This document shows, one piece after another, positions 7,898 through 16,674 of a DNA stretch of 51,939 nucleotides (position 1 is its first letter; every line of letters begins with the position of its first letter). The position numbers and the translations under genes were made by a program. Under the pieces are notes generated by a model that did not search any database, was not told the origin of the DNA, and saw only the letters and a list, made by a program, of their open reading frames with translations. The stretch is from IMG/VR virus record IMGVR_UViG_3300009603_000019, positions 1 through 51,939 of that record. One strand, written 5' to 3'. Source of the DNA: a virus.

Positions 7898-9462
7898 TAT
7901 AATACCCCTTGACCACTTATAGAATATTCCACTTGGTAGCCCATTAATTCTGCTGGATTAGAACCCGTTATTTCTAGTTGTATATTTTCTGCTGTTCTAT
8001 TTATCGAAAAAAGAGCCTTATTAGCTCTTTCATCTGGAAATAAAAGGCCTGAATCGTATTCATAATCATCATCGTATACGTAATCGGTTCCTATTGTAAG
8101 TGTCTTTTCCTTGGTACCCCTAACCCCTTGATCGCGTTTTAAGGTGACTCCTATGGTCGATAAGACGCCCGTATTCTTGTAGTATATAATAATAGTCTTT
8201 ATAATCTTAGATGTGCCGGGAGATCCCAAATCATTAGGTGCCGTTTCATATGTATAACTGTAATTGGTGGAATCGTCATCGGTTCCTGTATTGCCCTTAT
8301 ATACATAACCCGTACTATAAGATCCTAAGAAATCAAACTCAGAGTCACTGACAAAAAAATTACTTATAACATTGAGAGAGGCCGTATATGATTCGATCTG
8401 TATTTCATTAGTCTCCCAATCCCATACAAGAACTTGATCATGTCCAGTGCTATTGGACGTAGAAGACATAAGAACTCTTACCTGATGATCTTTCTCTCTT
8501 ACAGTAGATACAGCATATTGAAGCCTTGCCAAATTAAACTTAGATTGAAAGTCGATCTCTCTCGTCACAACCCTGTATTGCATGTCAGGTGTTATAACAA
8601 AAGCTCCTTCTGTGGCTATCCCAAAGATAAATTCTGGACGAACGATAATACTCATCTTTGAAACTGGAGAAAAGCCCCTCATTGTATTGCCGGGAACATA
8701 TTCCAATGCCCCTACATGATATACAATGTCTCCTATATACGCCCCGTCTTTCTTGAAGATAAAGACCTTATCCCACGCAGAAGCACCAGCTACTATATCG
8801 GTACCTCCAGCATCAACCTCAAACCTGTTGTTATCTAAGACCCTGTCTATATCTACACCAAAAGTATCCGTATTTACGTCACACCAGTAAAGTCTTGTCG
8901 GATACTTGGTGCTGCTTATCGTCGGAGCTATGAATAGTAGTACGTTCTTATGAACTATAAGATCTTCACAGGTAGCTAGGACTACAGGCGCAGTAGTCAT
9001 AGCAACCGCACTATTAGACGTGTTCCCATCCCACGTCCAAATGTTATTTGTTCCATTTACCGCTATTAACTTGCTGTCTAAATAGGCAAATCTATGTCTT
9101 CCCTCTGCTCCTGCATTCAGCGTCACTGAGCCAGTCAGATCTGTCCTTGTAGTTCCGTTGTCGGCAAATATTTTTGTAGTCGTAGTATAGACATTACGCA
9201 ACCCCTGAGTGCCTATAAGCTGATGCCTGAACCCAGTTAGTGCAGGAGATCCACTTATCTGACTGGTATTGTATTTTGCATACCCGCTTCTTCGTCTTGC
9301 CATTCTTTGTTCGGACAAGTCTATATTGTCCATTACAATAGCAGATTCTGGACCCAAATCTGGAGACGGGTAGTTGTGGACATCCTTAAGACCCCTGAAC
9401 ATAAAAATTTGGGATCGCTGAAGATCAGGAAATACACGGGGTTCTGGTAATGCTACAGTCAT
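7897..9462 (-). CDS. P22 gp10-like tail hub / head-closure protein, 521 aa
   Basis: Begins with a proline-rich arm (EPRVFPDLQRSQIFMFRGL) and a segment DNIDLSEQRMARRRSGYAK, then repeated W/Y/G strand units (IWTWDGNT, RLYWCDV, VFIFKKDGAYIGD, VLVWDWETN) consistent with a beta-propeller-like fold. Length and the neighbouring gp4-like gene fit the packaged-DNA stabilisation/tail hub proteins of P22-like phages (P22 gp10 is about 470 residues). It should sit on the portal ring below the head and hold the fibre, whose gene follows immediately. The assignment rests on fold pattern and order, not a decisive motif. Confidence 0.65.
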   Translation of the reverse strand: MTVALPEPRVFPDLQRSQIFMFRGLKDVHNYPSPDLGPESAIVMDNIDLSEQRMARRRSGYAKYNTSQISGSPALTGFRHQLIGTQGLRNVYTTTTKIFADNGTTRTDLTGSVTLNAGAEGRHRFAYLDSKLIAVNGTNNIWTWDGNTSNSAVAMTTAPVVLATCEDLIVHKNVLLFIAPTISSTKYPTRLYWCDVNTDTFGVDIDRVLDNNRFEVDAGGTDIVAGASAWDKVFIFKKDGAYIGDIVYHVGALEYVPGNTMRGFSPVSKMSIIVRPEFIFGIATEGAFVITPDMQYRVVTREIDFQSKFNLARLQYAVSTVREKDHQVRVLMSSTSNSTGHDQVLVWDWETNEIQIESYTASLNVISNFFVSDSEFDFLGSYSTGYVYKGNTGTDDDSTNYSYTYETAPNDLGSPGTSKIIKTIIIYYKNTGVLSTIGVTLKRDQGVRGTKEKTLTIGTDYVYDDDYEYDSGLLFPDERANKALFSINRTAENIQLEITGSNPAELMGYQVEYSISGQGVL

Positions 9463-9465
9463 ATA

Positions 9466-10458
9466 TTATGCGCTGGCGTTAGGTATTTTGCCTCTCGTAT
9501 AAGAAGAAGGCGGGATATAAGGGTTGGTTACATTCTTAAACTTCCTAGAGGTAACCTGTTTCTGTTCCCTATGTCCTAAGAAATCCTCTTTTCGCTGCTC
9601 ATACTTTCGTGCTGCTAACTGCCCTGCCTGACCTTTTCCTACTAGAGGAAGAAGAATGGCTTCTGAGCCATAAATAAGAAGATCGTGAAAACGATTGTCC
9701 AACTCAGGCCAATCATCGTCGTTAATCAATGGCGGCTTCTTCGCCAAGGTGCGGACAATATACGTAATAGCCGCATCTGGAACAGGATATAACTCCCACC
9801 ATTGATAGGATGGAGAATCGCCCCAATAAGGAGGAATGACCGATAATATATTGCTATCTGTATCTTTAACGGTCACCGTCCCAACAAAGGTAACGTTATT
9901 AGTTTGCTGCAAGACCACCCTGCGTATCCCAATACCATTTGCAACAGCATCAAAACTAGAAGTCGAGGTTGCTGGCGTTATTCCAGTAAAAGTGATCTCT
10001 TCTCGCAGATCAACGCCGCTAGACATTCCATGAACAACTGCCTTGTAATTGCTTCCCGCATCCAGTGCCGAAGAGCTTACCACTGACACGGTACCTGCCG
10101 AAGCAGGTTGTTTCTGCACCCCAAAGTAGCCAAAAACATAGGCTTCTGTAGGAGTACCACTGCTACTCGACCCTGCCCGCTCTCTGTCAAAGTCCTGAGA
10201 GGTCTTTAATACCAACTGCCTATCATTGGTATCGTCTTCTATATTCAAGACCTGTTGGACGTAGAGGGGCATACCATATTTGCTGGTGCCAGACACCGTA
10301 GCAAAGGTATACTCTCTACGCTCAAAGTCGGTATCCGTCTCACTGAGAAGCTCTTCGTAGATGAGATTGACGGCACGTTTGGCCATTGTCTCAAACTCAT
10401 CACCAGCCTCCTCAGAGGCCGCTTTATTGAGATAAGATATGATGTCAGAGAATTTCAC
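9466..10458 (-). CDS. gp4-like head-tail adaptor, 330 aa
   Basis: The N-terminus is helical (FSDIISYLNKAASEEAGDEF, AVNLIYEELL), a beta-rich middle of about residues 50-240 has T/S/V repeats (GTVSVVSS, NNVTFVGTVTVKD), and the C-terminal helical part has LLIYGSEAILLPLVGK and a basic tail. Adaptor proteins of podoviruses (P22 gp4, T7 gp11 type) have this helical-with-beta insertion pattern, often with the motif WWELYP seen here near residue 222. It is encoded directly before the gp10-like gene, as expected for the ring between portal and hub. No catalytic residues are visible. Confidence 0.6.
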   Translation of the reverse strand: MKFSDIISYLNKAASEEAGDEFETMAKRAVNLIYEELLSETDTDFERREYTFATVSGTSKYGMPLYVQQVLNIEDDTNDRQLVLKTSQDFDRERAGSSSSGTPTEAYVFGYFGVQKQPASAGTVSVVSSSALDAGSNYKAVVHGMSSGVDLREEITFTGITPATSTSSFDAVANGIGIRRVVLQQTNNVTFVGTVTVKDTDSNILSVIPPYWGDSPSYQWWELYPVPDAAITYIVRTLAKKPPLINDDDWPELDNRFHDLLIYGSEAILLPLVGKGQAGQLAARKYEQRKEDFLGHREQKQVTSRKFKNVTNPYIPPSSYTRGKIPNASA

Positions 10459-10845
10459 TTAGTAATCACCCTGTTTACGCTTCTGAGATTGACGAGTGCC
10501 ACCACTGGCCTTAGTGCGCCTTTTCTTTTCTGCCTTTCGTTCTTTTTTTATCTCCCTACCAAAAGCTTCTGCCTTTTGAGCCTGTGGGTCTTCAATTCCA
10601 AAAATGATAGCTTGAAGGGGTCTAAATCCTGCTTCCATTGAATGTTTATAAGAGACAACTTGTTTTCGTCTCTCTTCCTTAGTCATTCTAGGTTGCCTTT
10701 GGGCCTTTGGCTGCTTCCTGAAAGTAGATTCAGCCCTTGCCGTTTGCTTCTTAGTAGCCTTCTTCGCAGCCCTCTTTACCTGTGATGTACCCCTTGAAGA
10801 AGACTTACTTTTCTTGTAAAGGCTATGATACCCCTTCTTAGCCAT
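10459..10845 (-). CDS. Very basic lysine/arginine-rich protein, 128 aa
   Basis: Lys, Arg, Ser and Gln dominate (KKSKSSSRG, KRAAKKATKKQ, KKERKAEKKRRTKASGG). A short hydrophobic stretch FRPLQAIIFGIE lies near residues 75-86. The start overlaps the upstream stop (TAATG), and its stop abuts the adaptor start, so all three are translationally linked. It could bind DNA inside the capsid or act as an assembly factor; no homologous family is recognised. Confidence 0.7.
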   Translation of the reverse strand: MAKKGYHSLYKKSKSSSRGTSQVKRAAKKATKKQTARAESTFRKQPKAQRQPRMTKEERRKQVVSYKHSMEAGFRPLQAIIFGIEDPQAQKAEAFGREIKKERKAEKKRRTKASGGTRQSQKRKQGDY

Positions 10846-11684
10846 TACTTACCTTTTCTTGGACGTCCACGTTTCGTGGAAGCAGGAGCCGCTTCCTCCA
10901 ATATCCCTTCTTCTACCAACTTCACTACCTCTTTATCCTCAGAAGGTTCTGGTTCTGAAGAAGAGGCCATGATCTGCTCCGTATGCTCCTGCTGAAGCTC
11001 CTTCATATCGACCATAGCCTTAACTTGATCACCCGAATACTGGCTCATCAAAAGCTCTATGGCACCATCTTCAGATAGGACGGGAATCTGACCTGTTTCG
11101 CCAGCCTGACCGTCAAAACGCTCAAACATTGTTTTAAAGACCTTATCCATGCTGGACAACATGCTGCTCTGCTCATCGTTCTTACGCTCTTCATAGGTCT
11201 GGTGAAGCTTCATCCTGCGCTCTGGACCATCTGTAAGCTTTGCTGAAGCAAGTCTGAACTCCCATCTCTTAAACATGGGATAACTAGCCCCCATCGCTTC
11301 CTCTTCAAGCTCCTGCTGCTCTTCCGTCAACATACGCCCCGACCTTGTATCTATAGCCACTTCTCCATTAGGCGTACCCTCAAACCTGAGAATGATACCA
11401 TCATCTTCCTGTATATTGCGATTCTCTGATGCATTATTGAGATTATCGCCATAGACATTCACTCTATTACTGACAATCGTCTCCTCTGTCCATGTGCTGT
11501 GATGAATGACATCGGTGACGCTTGGGTCTGTCCCTTCAAACTTTCTGTATACCACTGTATTTTTATCAGCATCAGAAAGAGGAAGCTCTATTCCATTAGC
11601 TAGCTTCTCCTCACCATGCTCCAATTTTTCTTGAAGCGCAGCAGTAAGATTTGTATCAAGGACAACGGATGGTTTGCGATTCAT
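10845..11684 (-). CDS. Unrecognised structural-operon protein, 279 aa
   Basis: Mostly hydrophilic and acidic. It opens with MNRKPSVVLDTNLTAALQEKLEHGEEKL and has a stretch around YRKFEGTDPSVTDVIHHSTWTEE. Long helices follow (EEQQELEEEAMG, MLSSMDKVFKTMFERFDG), and it closes with a basic tail TKRGRPRKGK that resembles an AT-hook (RGRPRK). It has no membrane or catalytic signature. It lies in the leftward morphogenesis operon between a small post-glycosyltransferase gene and the basic 128-aa gene, so a virion or assembly role is likely. Confidence 0.7.
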   Translation of the reverse strand: MNRKPSVVLDTNLTAALQEKLEHGEEKLANGIELPLSDADKNTVVYRKFEGTDPSVTDVIHHSTWTEETIVSNRVNVYGDNLNNASENRNIQEDDGIILRFEGTPNGEVAIDTRSGRMLTEEQQELEEEAMGASYPMFKRWEFRLASAKLTDGPERRMKLHQTYEERKNDEQSSMLSSMDKVFKTMFERFDGQAGETGQIPVLSEDGAIELLMSQYSGDQVKAMVDMKELQQEHTEQIMASSSEPEPSEDKEVVKLVEEGILEEAAPASTKRGRPRKGK

Positions 11685-11694
11685 AACATTCTCC

Positions 11695-12012
11695 TTATAT
11701 AGTGAATCCGCTTATATTGACTTGGCAATCAGCACTTGACGAAGCTATGTTGCCAGTTACTGCCTCCCCCGGTGTACTTGCTACATTATTAACATTAAAT
11801 GAAAACGAAAACCCCTCTACCGACAAATCGATCTTACTTTGCCAAATAATAGTTGACGCACTCTTAATGGTAATAATAGAATCTGCATCTATATGGCCAG
11901 AAATAGAGGATACAAAATGCTGACTGCCCGTTATAGCAGCCTTGCTGGCCGAAGCACCAGAATCGGTTCCAGCCGCTGTTGCAGACCAAGGACTCGCCTG
12001 TGAAAAATCCAT
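11695..12012 (-). CDS. Small beta-rich protein, 105 aa
   Basis: Ser/Ala/Gly/Ile-rich with alternating hydrophobic residues (HFVSSISGHIDADSIITIKS, IIWQSKIDLSVEGFSFSFNV), predicting a small beta-sandwich. Its composition resembles the two small proteins that follow the capsid gene (15330..15623 and 14834..15301), so it may be a decoration or head-fibre protein. No motif proves this. It begins 10 bases after the stop of the third glycosyltransferase. Confidence 0.6.
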   Translation of the reverse strand: MDFSQASPWSATAAGTDSGASASKAAITGSQHFVSSISGHIDADSIITIKSASTIIWQSKIDLSVEGFSFSFNVNNVASTPGEAVTGNIASSSADCQVNISGFTI

Positions 12013-12021
12013 TATACTCTC

Positions 12022-12969
12022 CTATGCCGATAGCTTAATACCAGCATTTGTAATGATTTTATTCATACGAAGTTCATATGTATGAAACTTACGACACTTC
12101 TCATGTCCAGATTTAGCAATGGATTCTCTCTCTACTGGATTATCCAATGCCCATTGAATCTTATCTTTCATTTCGGCCTTATTCGTATAGCCTAAAAAGT
12201 CTTTTCCCTCCTCAAATCCAAGCTCTTCTATTCCGTCTACCGTAGTATTTGTCAACAAGCATGTTCCAGTAGATAAGATCTCAAAAAATCGCATATTCAA
12301 ATCATTTTTAATGCTGACATTAAACCCTACTCTAGACCGTATGTAACGTACGGACATGTCTTCAAAGAAACAACTAAAAGAAAACCAGCTATTGGGAAAC
12401 TCCTTGAACAAAGAATCCAAATAATCAATTCTGTTATTTTGATCTTCTTCGTAGTCTCTCATAAAATGACCTACAAAAGAAACGTCCCATTCTTTTTGTA
12501 ATGTCCACGTCCCCAAATGTGATTCTTTGTTTGGGTGAACCATCATTTCACTGAGGCTTGGATGGGCCATAGTATTACAAGCCAATGGCAACCATGTAGC
12601 TGATTCTATACCATCTGCCCTCATTCGCTCTGCACCCTCTTTTTGAGCGCAATAAACGTACTTGAATTGTTTGGCCTTTTCCTTTCTAAAGTCATACCCC
12701 ATATGCGTATCAATAGAATAGTAGGCACTATTTTCGGGAGCGGTCCAATTCAAGTCATCTCTGCCATCATCTATATGAATATAAAACTCAGCAGGAGGCA
12801 ATTTTTTTGAATCATCATCTGGTGGTCTATACCTGCATACGCCCTCTCCCCACCCCAATTGATATTTCACAGCATTAAAGCATAGGGTGGGAGTCCCATT
12901 ATTTCTTATATCACTATTATAAACAAAAGCTAAGCGAGGATGTCCTTCAATTGCTTGTATGCTTTTCAT
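12022..12969 (-). CDS. Glycosyltransferase, GT4/CgeB-like, 315 aa
   Basis: The C-terminal half carries the GT-B donor-binding signature: DVSFVGHFMRDYE, then LNMRFFEILSTGTCLLTN (E-x-x-x-x-G in place of the usual E-x-x-A-x-G), then IEELGFEEGKDFLGY and a terminal helix with the loop EKCRKFHTYELRM. This matches CgeB-type or glycosyl-transferases-group-1 proteins that take a nucleotide-sugar donor. The N-terminal half is an acceptor-side domain with no signal peptide. The start overlaps the upstream GT2 gene by 23 bases. Position among morphogenesis genes suggests sugar decoration of virion proteins, but phage DNA or host surface glycans are alternatives. Confidence 0.8.
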   Translation of the reverse strand: MKSIQAIEGHPRLAFVYNSDIRNNGTPTLCFNAVKYQLGWGEGVCRYRPPDDDSKKLPPAEFYIHIDDGRDDLNWTAPENSAYYSIDTHMGYDFRKEKAKQFKYVYCAQKEGAERMRADGIESATWLPLACNTMAHPSLSEMMVHPNKESHLGTWTLQKEWDVSFVGHFMRDYEEDQNNRIDYLDSLFKEFPNSWFSFSCFFEDMSVRYIRSRVGFNVSIKNDLNMRFFEILSTGTCLLTNTTVDGIEELGFEEGKDFLGYTNKAEMKDKIQWALDNPVERESIAKSGHEKCRKFHTYELRMNKIITNAGIKLSA

Positions 12970-13750
12970 ACAAATCCTCTTGGTGGCTAAGTCCTTTTTT
13001 CAACCTATAATTTTTCCACGTATGTCCCGTACAAGTCACCCATTTCTTTAGTCCATGCTTTTTAATAATTGCATTGTTAGTTATCTCTTGATGTATGCCA
13101 GAATCCCAATAGCCCTCAAAAACTCGCTTCCCTGTCTGCTGTCCTATATGATGCAAGTATGATGTCCTATTGGCGATTAATTTAAGACCTCGATCACGCA
13201 ATCGTATCGACAAGTCCAGATCGTCTCCTCCCGGCAAAGCCTCGTCCAATCCCCCTATTTCACGAAAAAGTTTTGTCTTTACAACCAAACACATTCCTAT
13301 TAAACAAGTAGTTTCTACTATAGATGGTGTTTCTACGTTGAAAAGATTTTGATTTCCCGATACAAAATTACTACATGGACCCACTGCGCCCACTAAGGGA
13401 TCTTCAAATACATCTATCAAATTCTTCCAAAAGTCTTTTGATTCTGGTATAAAGACTGTGTCGTCATTCATCATACAAAAATATTCTGACTGCGCTGCGT
13501 GAATATGATGAAGACCTATATTGATAGACCCCATCCACTTTAAATTCGATCCCGGTTGGACTATCGTTATTGCATCTTCTGGCAAATCCTGTATGATATT
13601 TTGAATGCTCTTATAGGATTCTATGGCCGACTCATTATCGATCACCAAGATTTTATAATTGTAATCGGTATGTTCAAATAAAGAGTGAAGACACCAATCC
13701 AATTGTTGGTGATTATTATACGTGGGTATGCATATAGATAGAAATGCCAT
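12947..13750 (-). CDS. Glycosyltransferase family 2, 267 aa
   Basis: Classic GT-A fold: nucleotide-binding start LSICIPTYNNHQQLDWCLHS (residues 4-23), VIDNES at 36-41, metal-binding NDDT at 95-98 (D-x-D-like), and a later GGDDLDLSIRLRDRG acidic motif that holds the catalytic base. It ends with basic, helical residues and has no membrane helix, so it acts in the cytoplasm. Its start touches the previous gene's stop and its end overlaps the next glycosyltransferase, making a compact three-enzyme cassette that probably builds one glycan in steps. Confidence 0.85.
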   Translation of the reverse strand: MAFLSICIPTYNNHQQLDWCLHSLFEHTDYNYKILVIDNESAIESYKSIQNIIQDLPEDAITIVQPGSNLKWMGSINIGLHHIHAAQSEYFCMMNDDTVFIPESKDFWKNLIDVFEDPLVGAVGPCSNFVSGNQNLFNVETPSIVETTCLIGMCLVVKTKLFREIGGLDEALPGGDDLDLSIRLRDRGLKLIANRTSYLHHIGQQTGKRVFEGYWDSGIHQEITNNAIIKKHGLKKWVTCTGHTWKNYRLKKGLSHQEDLYEKHTSN

Positions 13751-14592
13751 TACCTTTCAAGAGCCTCTATAAGATTGAAGGTCATTGCATCATTAGGCCA
13801 ATTGGATGTGTATAATTCTTTATTATGCTTTATATACTCTTCGTAATAGGATTCTGATACAAAATCAACATCCCACCTCTTATGTGATGTCTTTATTGAA
13901 GTATCAATATATCGTGGGATACCAAACTCATGGCATCTAGTGCAGAAATGAAAATCTTCCCCACATCCAGTAGAATAGAACCACGGTTGGGGGATCTGCT
14001 TAAATATATTCATATCCAATAGTATGACGCTAGCTCCAAAAGCTATTGCTCCTCCCACATCTACATTGGTTATCAACTTATTTTTGGGATAATCAAATAC
14101 TATATCCGATGTAAAAACAGGTTCATTATTAGTGCCTGTTTTTTCTATTATTTTCATTATTACTGGATAAAATGGAGGTCGTGCCGTAAAAGCTAATGCC
14201 CCCACCATAGGCAAATTATGCCTCCAAAGATTTAGAAATGTAGAATACTCAAATTTCATATCGGCATCCCACATAAACAAATAATCTGCATCCCATGATA
14301 GGGCTTGCTCTACAATCATATCCCTAGCCTTACCAACCAATGACGTTTGCGAATAATCAACTAGGGCAATATCCAACTTCCCCATTCGATCATAATCCTC
14401 TATGGTTGGATCTGCATTGGGGTGCAGTGACGGAAGAGAGGGCAGTAAGGCATCGAACTTATCTTTTCCTAGGGAATTTCTGGAAATAGTTCTCTCCCTC
14501 AATTGGCCAAAGTACATAAACATATCTTGATACAAGGCAAAGGTTTTTACATCTGGCCCATCGTACCAAGGCATTCCTATGGCCAACTTCAT
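13750..14592 (-). CDS. GT-A type glycosyltransferase-like protein, 280 aa
   Basis: Begins KLAIGMPWYDGPDV, then DYSQTSLVGKARDMIVEQAL (residues 79-98) and WDADYLFMWDADMKF with the metal-binding DAD at 109-111, a pattern shared by Anp1/GT2-like proteins found in many phages. Downstream PMVGALAFTARPPFYPV and a CGEDFHFCTRCHEFG segment (acidic ED plus Cys/His) fit the acceptor site of the same fold. It overlaps the upstream 65-aa gene by four bases and the GT2 gene by one. It should transfer a hexose from a nucleotide sugar; the substrate is unknown. Confidence 0.75.
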   Translation of the reverse strand: MKLAIGMPWYDGPDVKTFALYQDMFMYFGQLRERTISRNSLGKDKFDALLPSLPSLHPNADPTIEDYDRMGKLDIALVDYSQTSLVGKARDMIVEQALSWDADYLFMWDADMKFEYSTFLNLWRHNLPMVGALAFTARPPFYPVIMKIIEKTGTNNEPVFTSDIVFDYPKNKLITNVDVGGAIAFGASVILLDMNIFKQIPQPWFYSTGCGEDFHFCTRCHEFGIPRYIDTSIKTSHKRWDVDFVSESYYEEYIKHNKELYTSNWPNDAMTFNLIEALER

Positions 14593-14786
14593 TTTATAAG
14601 ACCTAATTTCATTTTAATAAATTCGAAATAGGTACCGCCCGTAGCAGGACTATACCTATGTCCATCGTGAGATTTTAAGACATCTTGCGGCGAATCTTCC
14701 CAAAAAAGCTTACTACAATCACATCTCATCAAAGTACGAGCCGTAGACTCATTCTTGGATAACATTGATTTGATAATATTAATCAT
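14589..14786 (-). CDS. Small Cys-containing protein, 65 aa
   Basis: Starts MINIIKSMLSKNES and has a single C-x-C (MRCDCSKLFWED), then SHDGHRYSPATGGTYFEFIK. It is the first gene of the glycosyltransferase cassette and its stop overlaps the next start, so it probably works with these enzymes. No known family was recognised. The gene follows directly after a strong terminator, so it needs read-through or its own promoter; AT-rich sequence lies between 14770 and 14796 but no clear -35/-10 pair stands out. Confidence 0.55.
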   Translation of the reverse strand: MINIIKSMLSKNESTARTLMRCDCSKLFWEDSPQDVLKSHDGHRYSPATGGTYFEFIKMKLGLIK

Positions 14787-14796
14787 ATAAAAATTA

Positions 14797-14826
14797 GGGG
14801 AGGGAGGTCGTTCCTCCCCTCCCCCA
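14797..14826 (-). terminator. Rho-independent terminator after the capsid group
   Basis: On the minus strand a G/A-rich arm (GGGGAGGGGAGG), a five-base loop (AACGA) and a C/T-rich arm (CCTCCCTCCCC) are followed by TAATTTTTATA. The stem has one bulge. It lies just downstream of the 155-aa gene and would limit transcription into the glycosyltransferase cassette relative to the capsid genes. Confidence 0.8.
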
Positions 14827-14833
14827 ATCTATT

Positions 14834-15301
14834 CTACAGGTTGCGAATAAATACGTGATTGGCATGACCAGTGGCATTTAACTGCATCGTGGCAGCAACA
14901 ACGGTATCCAATACAACTACAGGACCGTTTGTATCGCCATATCCGATTGAAGTCAAGCCCAATGACGCTATGGTCACAGGTGGACCCCAACAAGTTCCAC
15001 AATGCTCTACTCCAGCACTGCCCCTACCAGCTACTTGGCACGAAGCCTTATAGCCGTATACCTGCACTCTGCCTACTGCGTTGTTTACAATATCCTCATC
15101 CGCAAGACCAATAAATGACCCTGCACTGGTAATCGTCCTCTTAATGGACGTTACGTTGTTATTGCTCCCAACGCTAGCCAGATTCTGTGCAGCCGTAAAA
15201 GCAAACACAGGTTGATTATTGGTGCATGTCTGACCACCGACATTCGTAACATTCACGAACACCTTTTCAGCGTCAGACCGATTGACTGTCTGTAGCTGCA
15301 T
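14834..15301 (-). CDS. Post-capsid protein, 155 aa
   Basis: Beta-rich, Val/Thr/Asn/Gly-rich, with four cysteines (TCTNN, ASCQV, EHCGTC). The stretch VNNAVGRVQVYGYKASC is a recurring feature, from memory, of small proteins encoded after coat genes in aquatic phages. There is no signal peptide or membrane span. Position between the second small post-capsid gene and a terminator suggests an abundant virion protein such as a capsid decoration protein. The role is inferred. Confidence 0.65.
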   Translation of the reverse strand: MQLQTVNRSDAEKVFVNVTNVGGQTCTNNQPVFAFTAAQNLASVGSNNNVTSIKRTITSAGSFIGLADEDIVNNAVGRVQVYGYKASCQVAGRGSAGVEHCGTCWGPPVTIASLGLTSIGYGDTNGPVVVLDTVVAATMQLNATGHANHVFIRNL

Positions 15302-15329
15302 GATTAGTTCTCCTCAAATAACTTTTGAA

Positions 15330-15623
15330 TTAAAAAGGTCCACCACTTACAACTGCCGTGAAGATGACTTCGCAGGCAGATGACGCTTCAATCAATACGG
15401 TTCCATTTACCGTATCCAGTGAAGTGTTTGTATTTATTACCACCAGTGGATCAGTTGTAAGTTCTTCTTGCGCCGCCACTTGACATGCTAAAATAAAACC
15501 AGTTGAAGAAGGCAATAGTGTCATGTGATTTTTATTCGCATCGGGAATGGTAATCGTTCCCGTAATCACTGCATTCTCGCCCACTGGACCATATGAAGAT
15601 GTAGAATGCGTTAAAGCTGCCAT
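15330..15623 (-). CDS. Small post-capsid beta protein, 97 aa
   Basis: Directly follows the coat gene. Alternating hydrophobic and T/S residues (NAVITGTITIPDANKNHMTLLPSSTGFILACQV, TVLIEASSACEVIFTAVVSGG) predict a small beta barrel. Capsid decoration or stabilisation proteins commonly have this size and place. No catalytic residues; the function is inferred from context. Confidence 0.65.
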   Translation of the reverse strand: MAALTHSTSSYGPVGENAVITGTITIPDANKNHMTLLPSSTGFILACQVAAQEELTTDPLVVINTNTSLDTVNGTVLIEASSACEVIFTAVVSGGPF

Positions 15624-15655
15624 TTTGGTATCTCCTTAAGCCTTATCTGCCTAGT

Positions 15656-16654
15656 TTAGGTAATACCAGTAAGCTTACCAAGCTTACGACGATTGTTGAC
15701 AGCAATATTGCCCTGAAAAAGAATCTGGGCAACCAACGCATCCTGATCGATGGGCTTCTGAAAACCCTCATCAGTCATCGCCATATTAGCCTTCGCGTGA
15801 ACGAAAAGCATGATATGCGAACCATTAAGCATGTACATGTTGCCCGAACCGCAAAAATTGTCCATGACAACCGTAGCACCCTTGAACAGCAGCTTCTCAA
15901 CGCCAGCATCTGCACCACCCGAAGGGTTGGGTTCATAGCGTACGCGAGGAGCAATCAACGCCTCAAACGATTCGTGAACCGTCTGAGTAGTGACGATGTA
16001 ATCGGGCGAAGTATTAGAACCCGATTTCCCTTCACCGCAGTCATTCCATACCGTCCGCATATTAGAAATGAGATTAGTAGCGGCTGCTCCAACACTGCTT
16101 TGAATCTGACTGCGCCACGAAGTGTTATCTTTCTGATTGATGTCAGCATAGGTCGTATCAGAAGTCGGATCATCTGGACATGCTGCTTCCAAACCCGTCA
16201 TCTGCTTATTGCTGGAACCCGTTCCATCAGAGAAAACACCAGTAGCAATACCGTCCACCAAACTAAGTTCGGCCTGACGGGATTTTTCCTTCATAATGTC
16301 AGCAATCTGTGTCGGACCCATGTTCTGACGAACGGTAAGACCGTCAATAGCGATGCTGACTGCGGCTTGCTTCCACTGATACCATGCCGTGGTAAAGCCG
16401 ATTGAAGGAGTGATATTAAGAGTATCCAACTGCGAATACCACTTAAATGTACCATTCGTACCCGTCATCACAGGAATGCGAATACGTTCGCCTCCCTGCA
16501 ATACCTTGATACGATTTCCAGAATTGAACCAATCCAGCGTGGGATTGGCCTGATAAACATTGTCCTGTATTGCTCCCGATGAAAGGATCTCATCCAAGGT
16601 CATCGTGAGCAACGGACCATATGTTCTACTTAGGCTACTTTCTCCCGTTGCCAT
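15656..16654 (-). CDS. Major capsid protein, 332 aa
   Basis: HK97-type coat protein by context and pattern: N-terminal helix TLDEILSSGAIQDNVYQANPTLDW, a strand-loop region GGERIRIPVMTGTNGTFKWY, the spine-helix-like IADIMKEKSRQAELSLVDGI, and a C-terminal domain with DYIVTTQTVHESFEAL and LLFKGATVVMDNFCGSGNMYMLNGSHIMLFV. The last segments (metal-free FKGATVV, YMLN) are typical of the coat family found in many aquatic siphoviruses and podoviruses. It follows the scaffold gene by about 20 bases, the normal order. It should build the icosahedral shell. Confidence 0.88.
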   Translation of the reverse strand: MATGESSLSRTYGPLLTMTLDEILSSGAIQDNVYQANPTLDWFNSGNRIKVLQGGERIRIPVMTGTNGTFKWYSQLDTLNITPSIGFTTAWYQWKQAAVSIAIDGLTVRQNMGPTQIADIMKEKSRQAELSLVDGIATGVFSDGTGSSNKQMTGLEAACPDDPTSDTTYADINQKDNTSWRSQIQSSVGAAATNLISNMRTVWNDCGEGKSGSNTSPDYIVTTQTVHESFEALIAPRVRYEPNPSGGADAGVEKLLFKGATVVMDNFCGSGNMYMLNGSHIMLFVHAKANMAMTDEGFQKPIDQDALVAQILFQGNIAVNNRRKLGKLTGIT

Positions 16655-16674
16655 TAGAAAGCTCCATCAAATAT

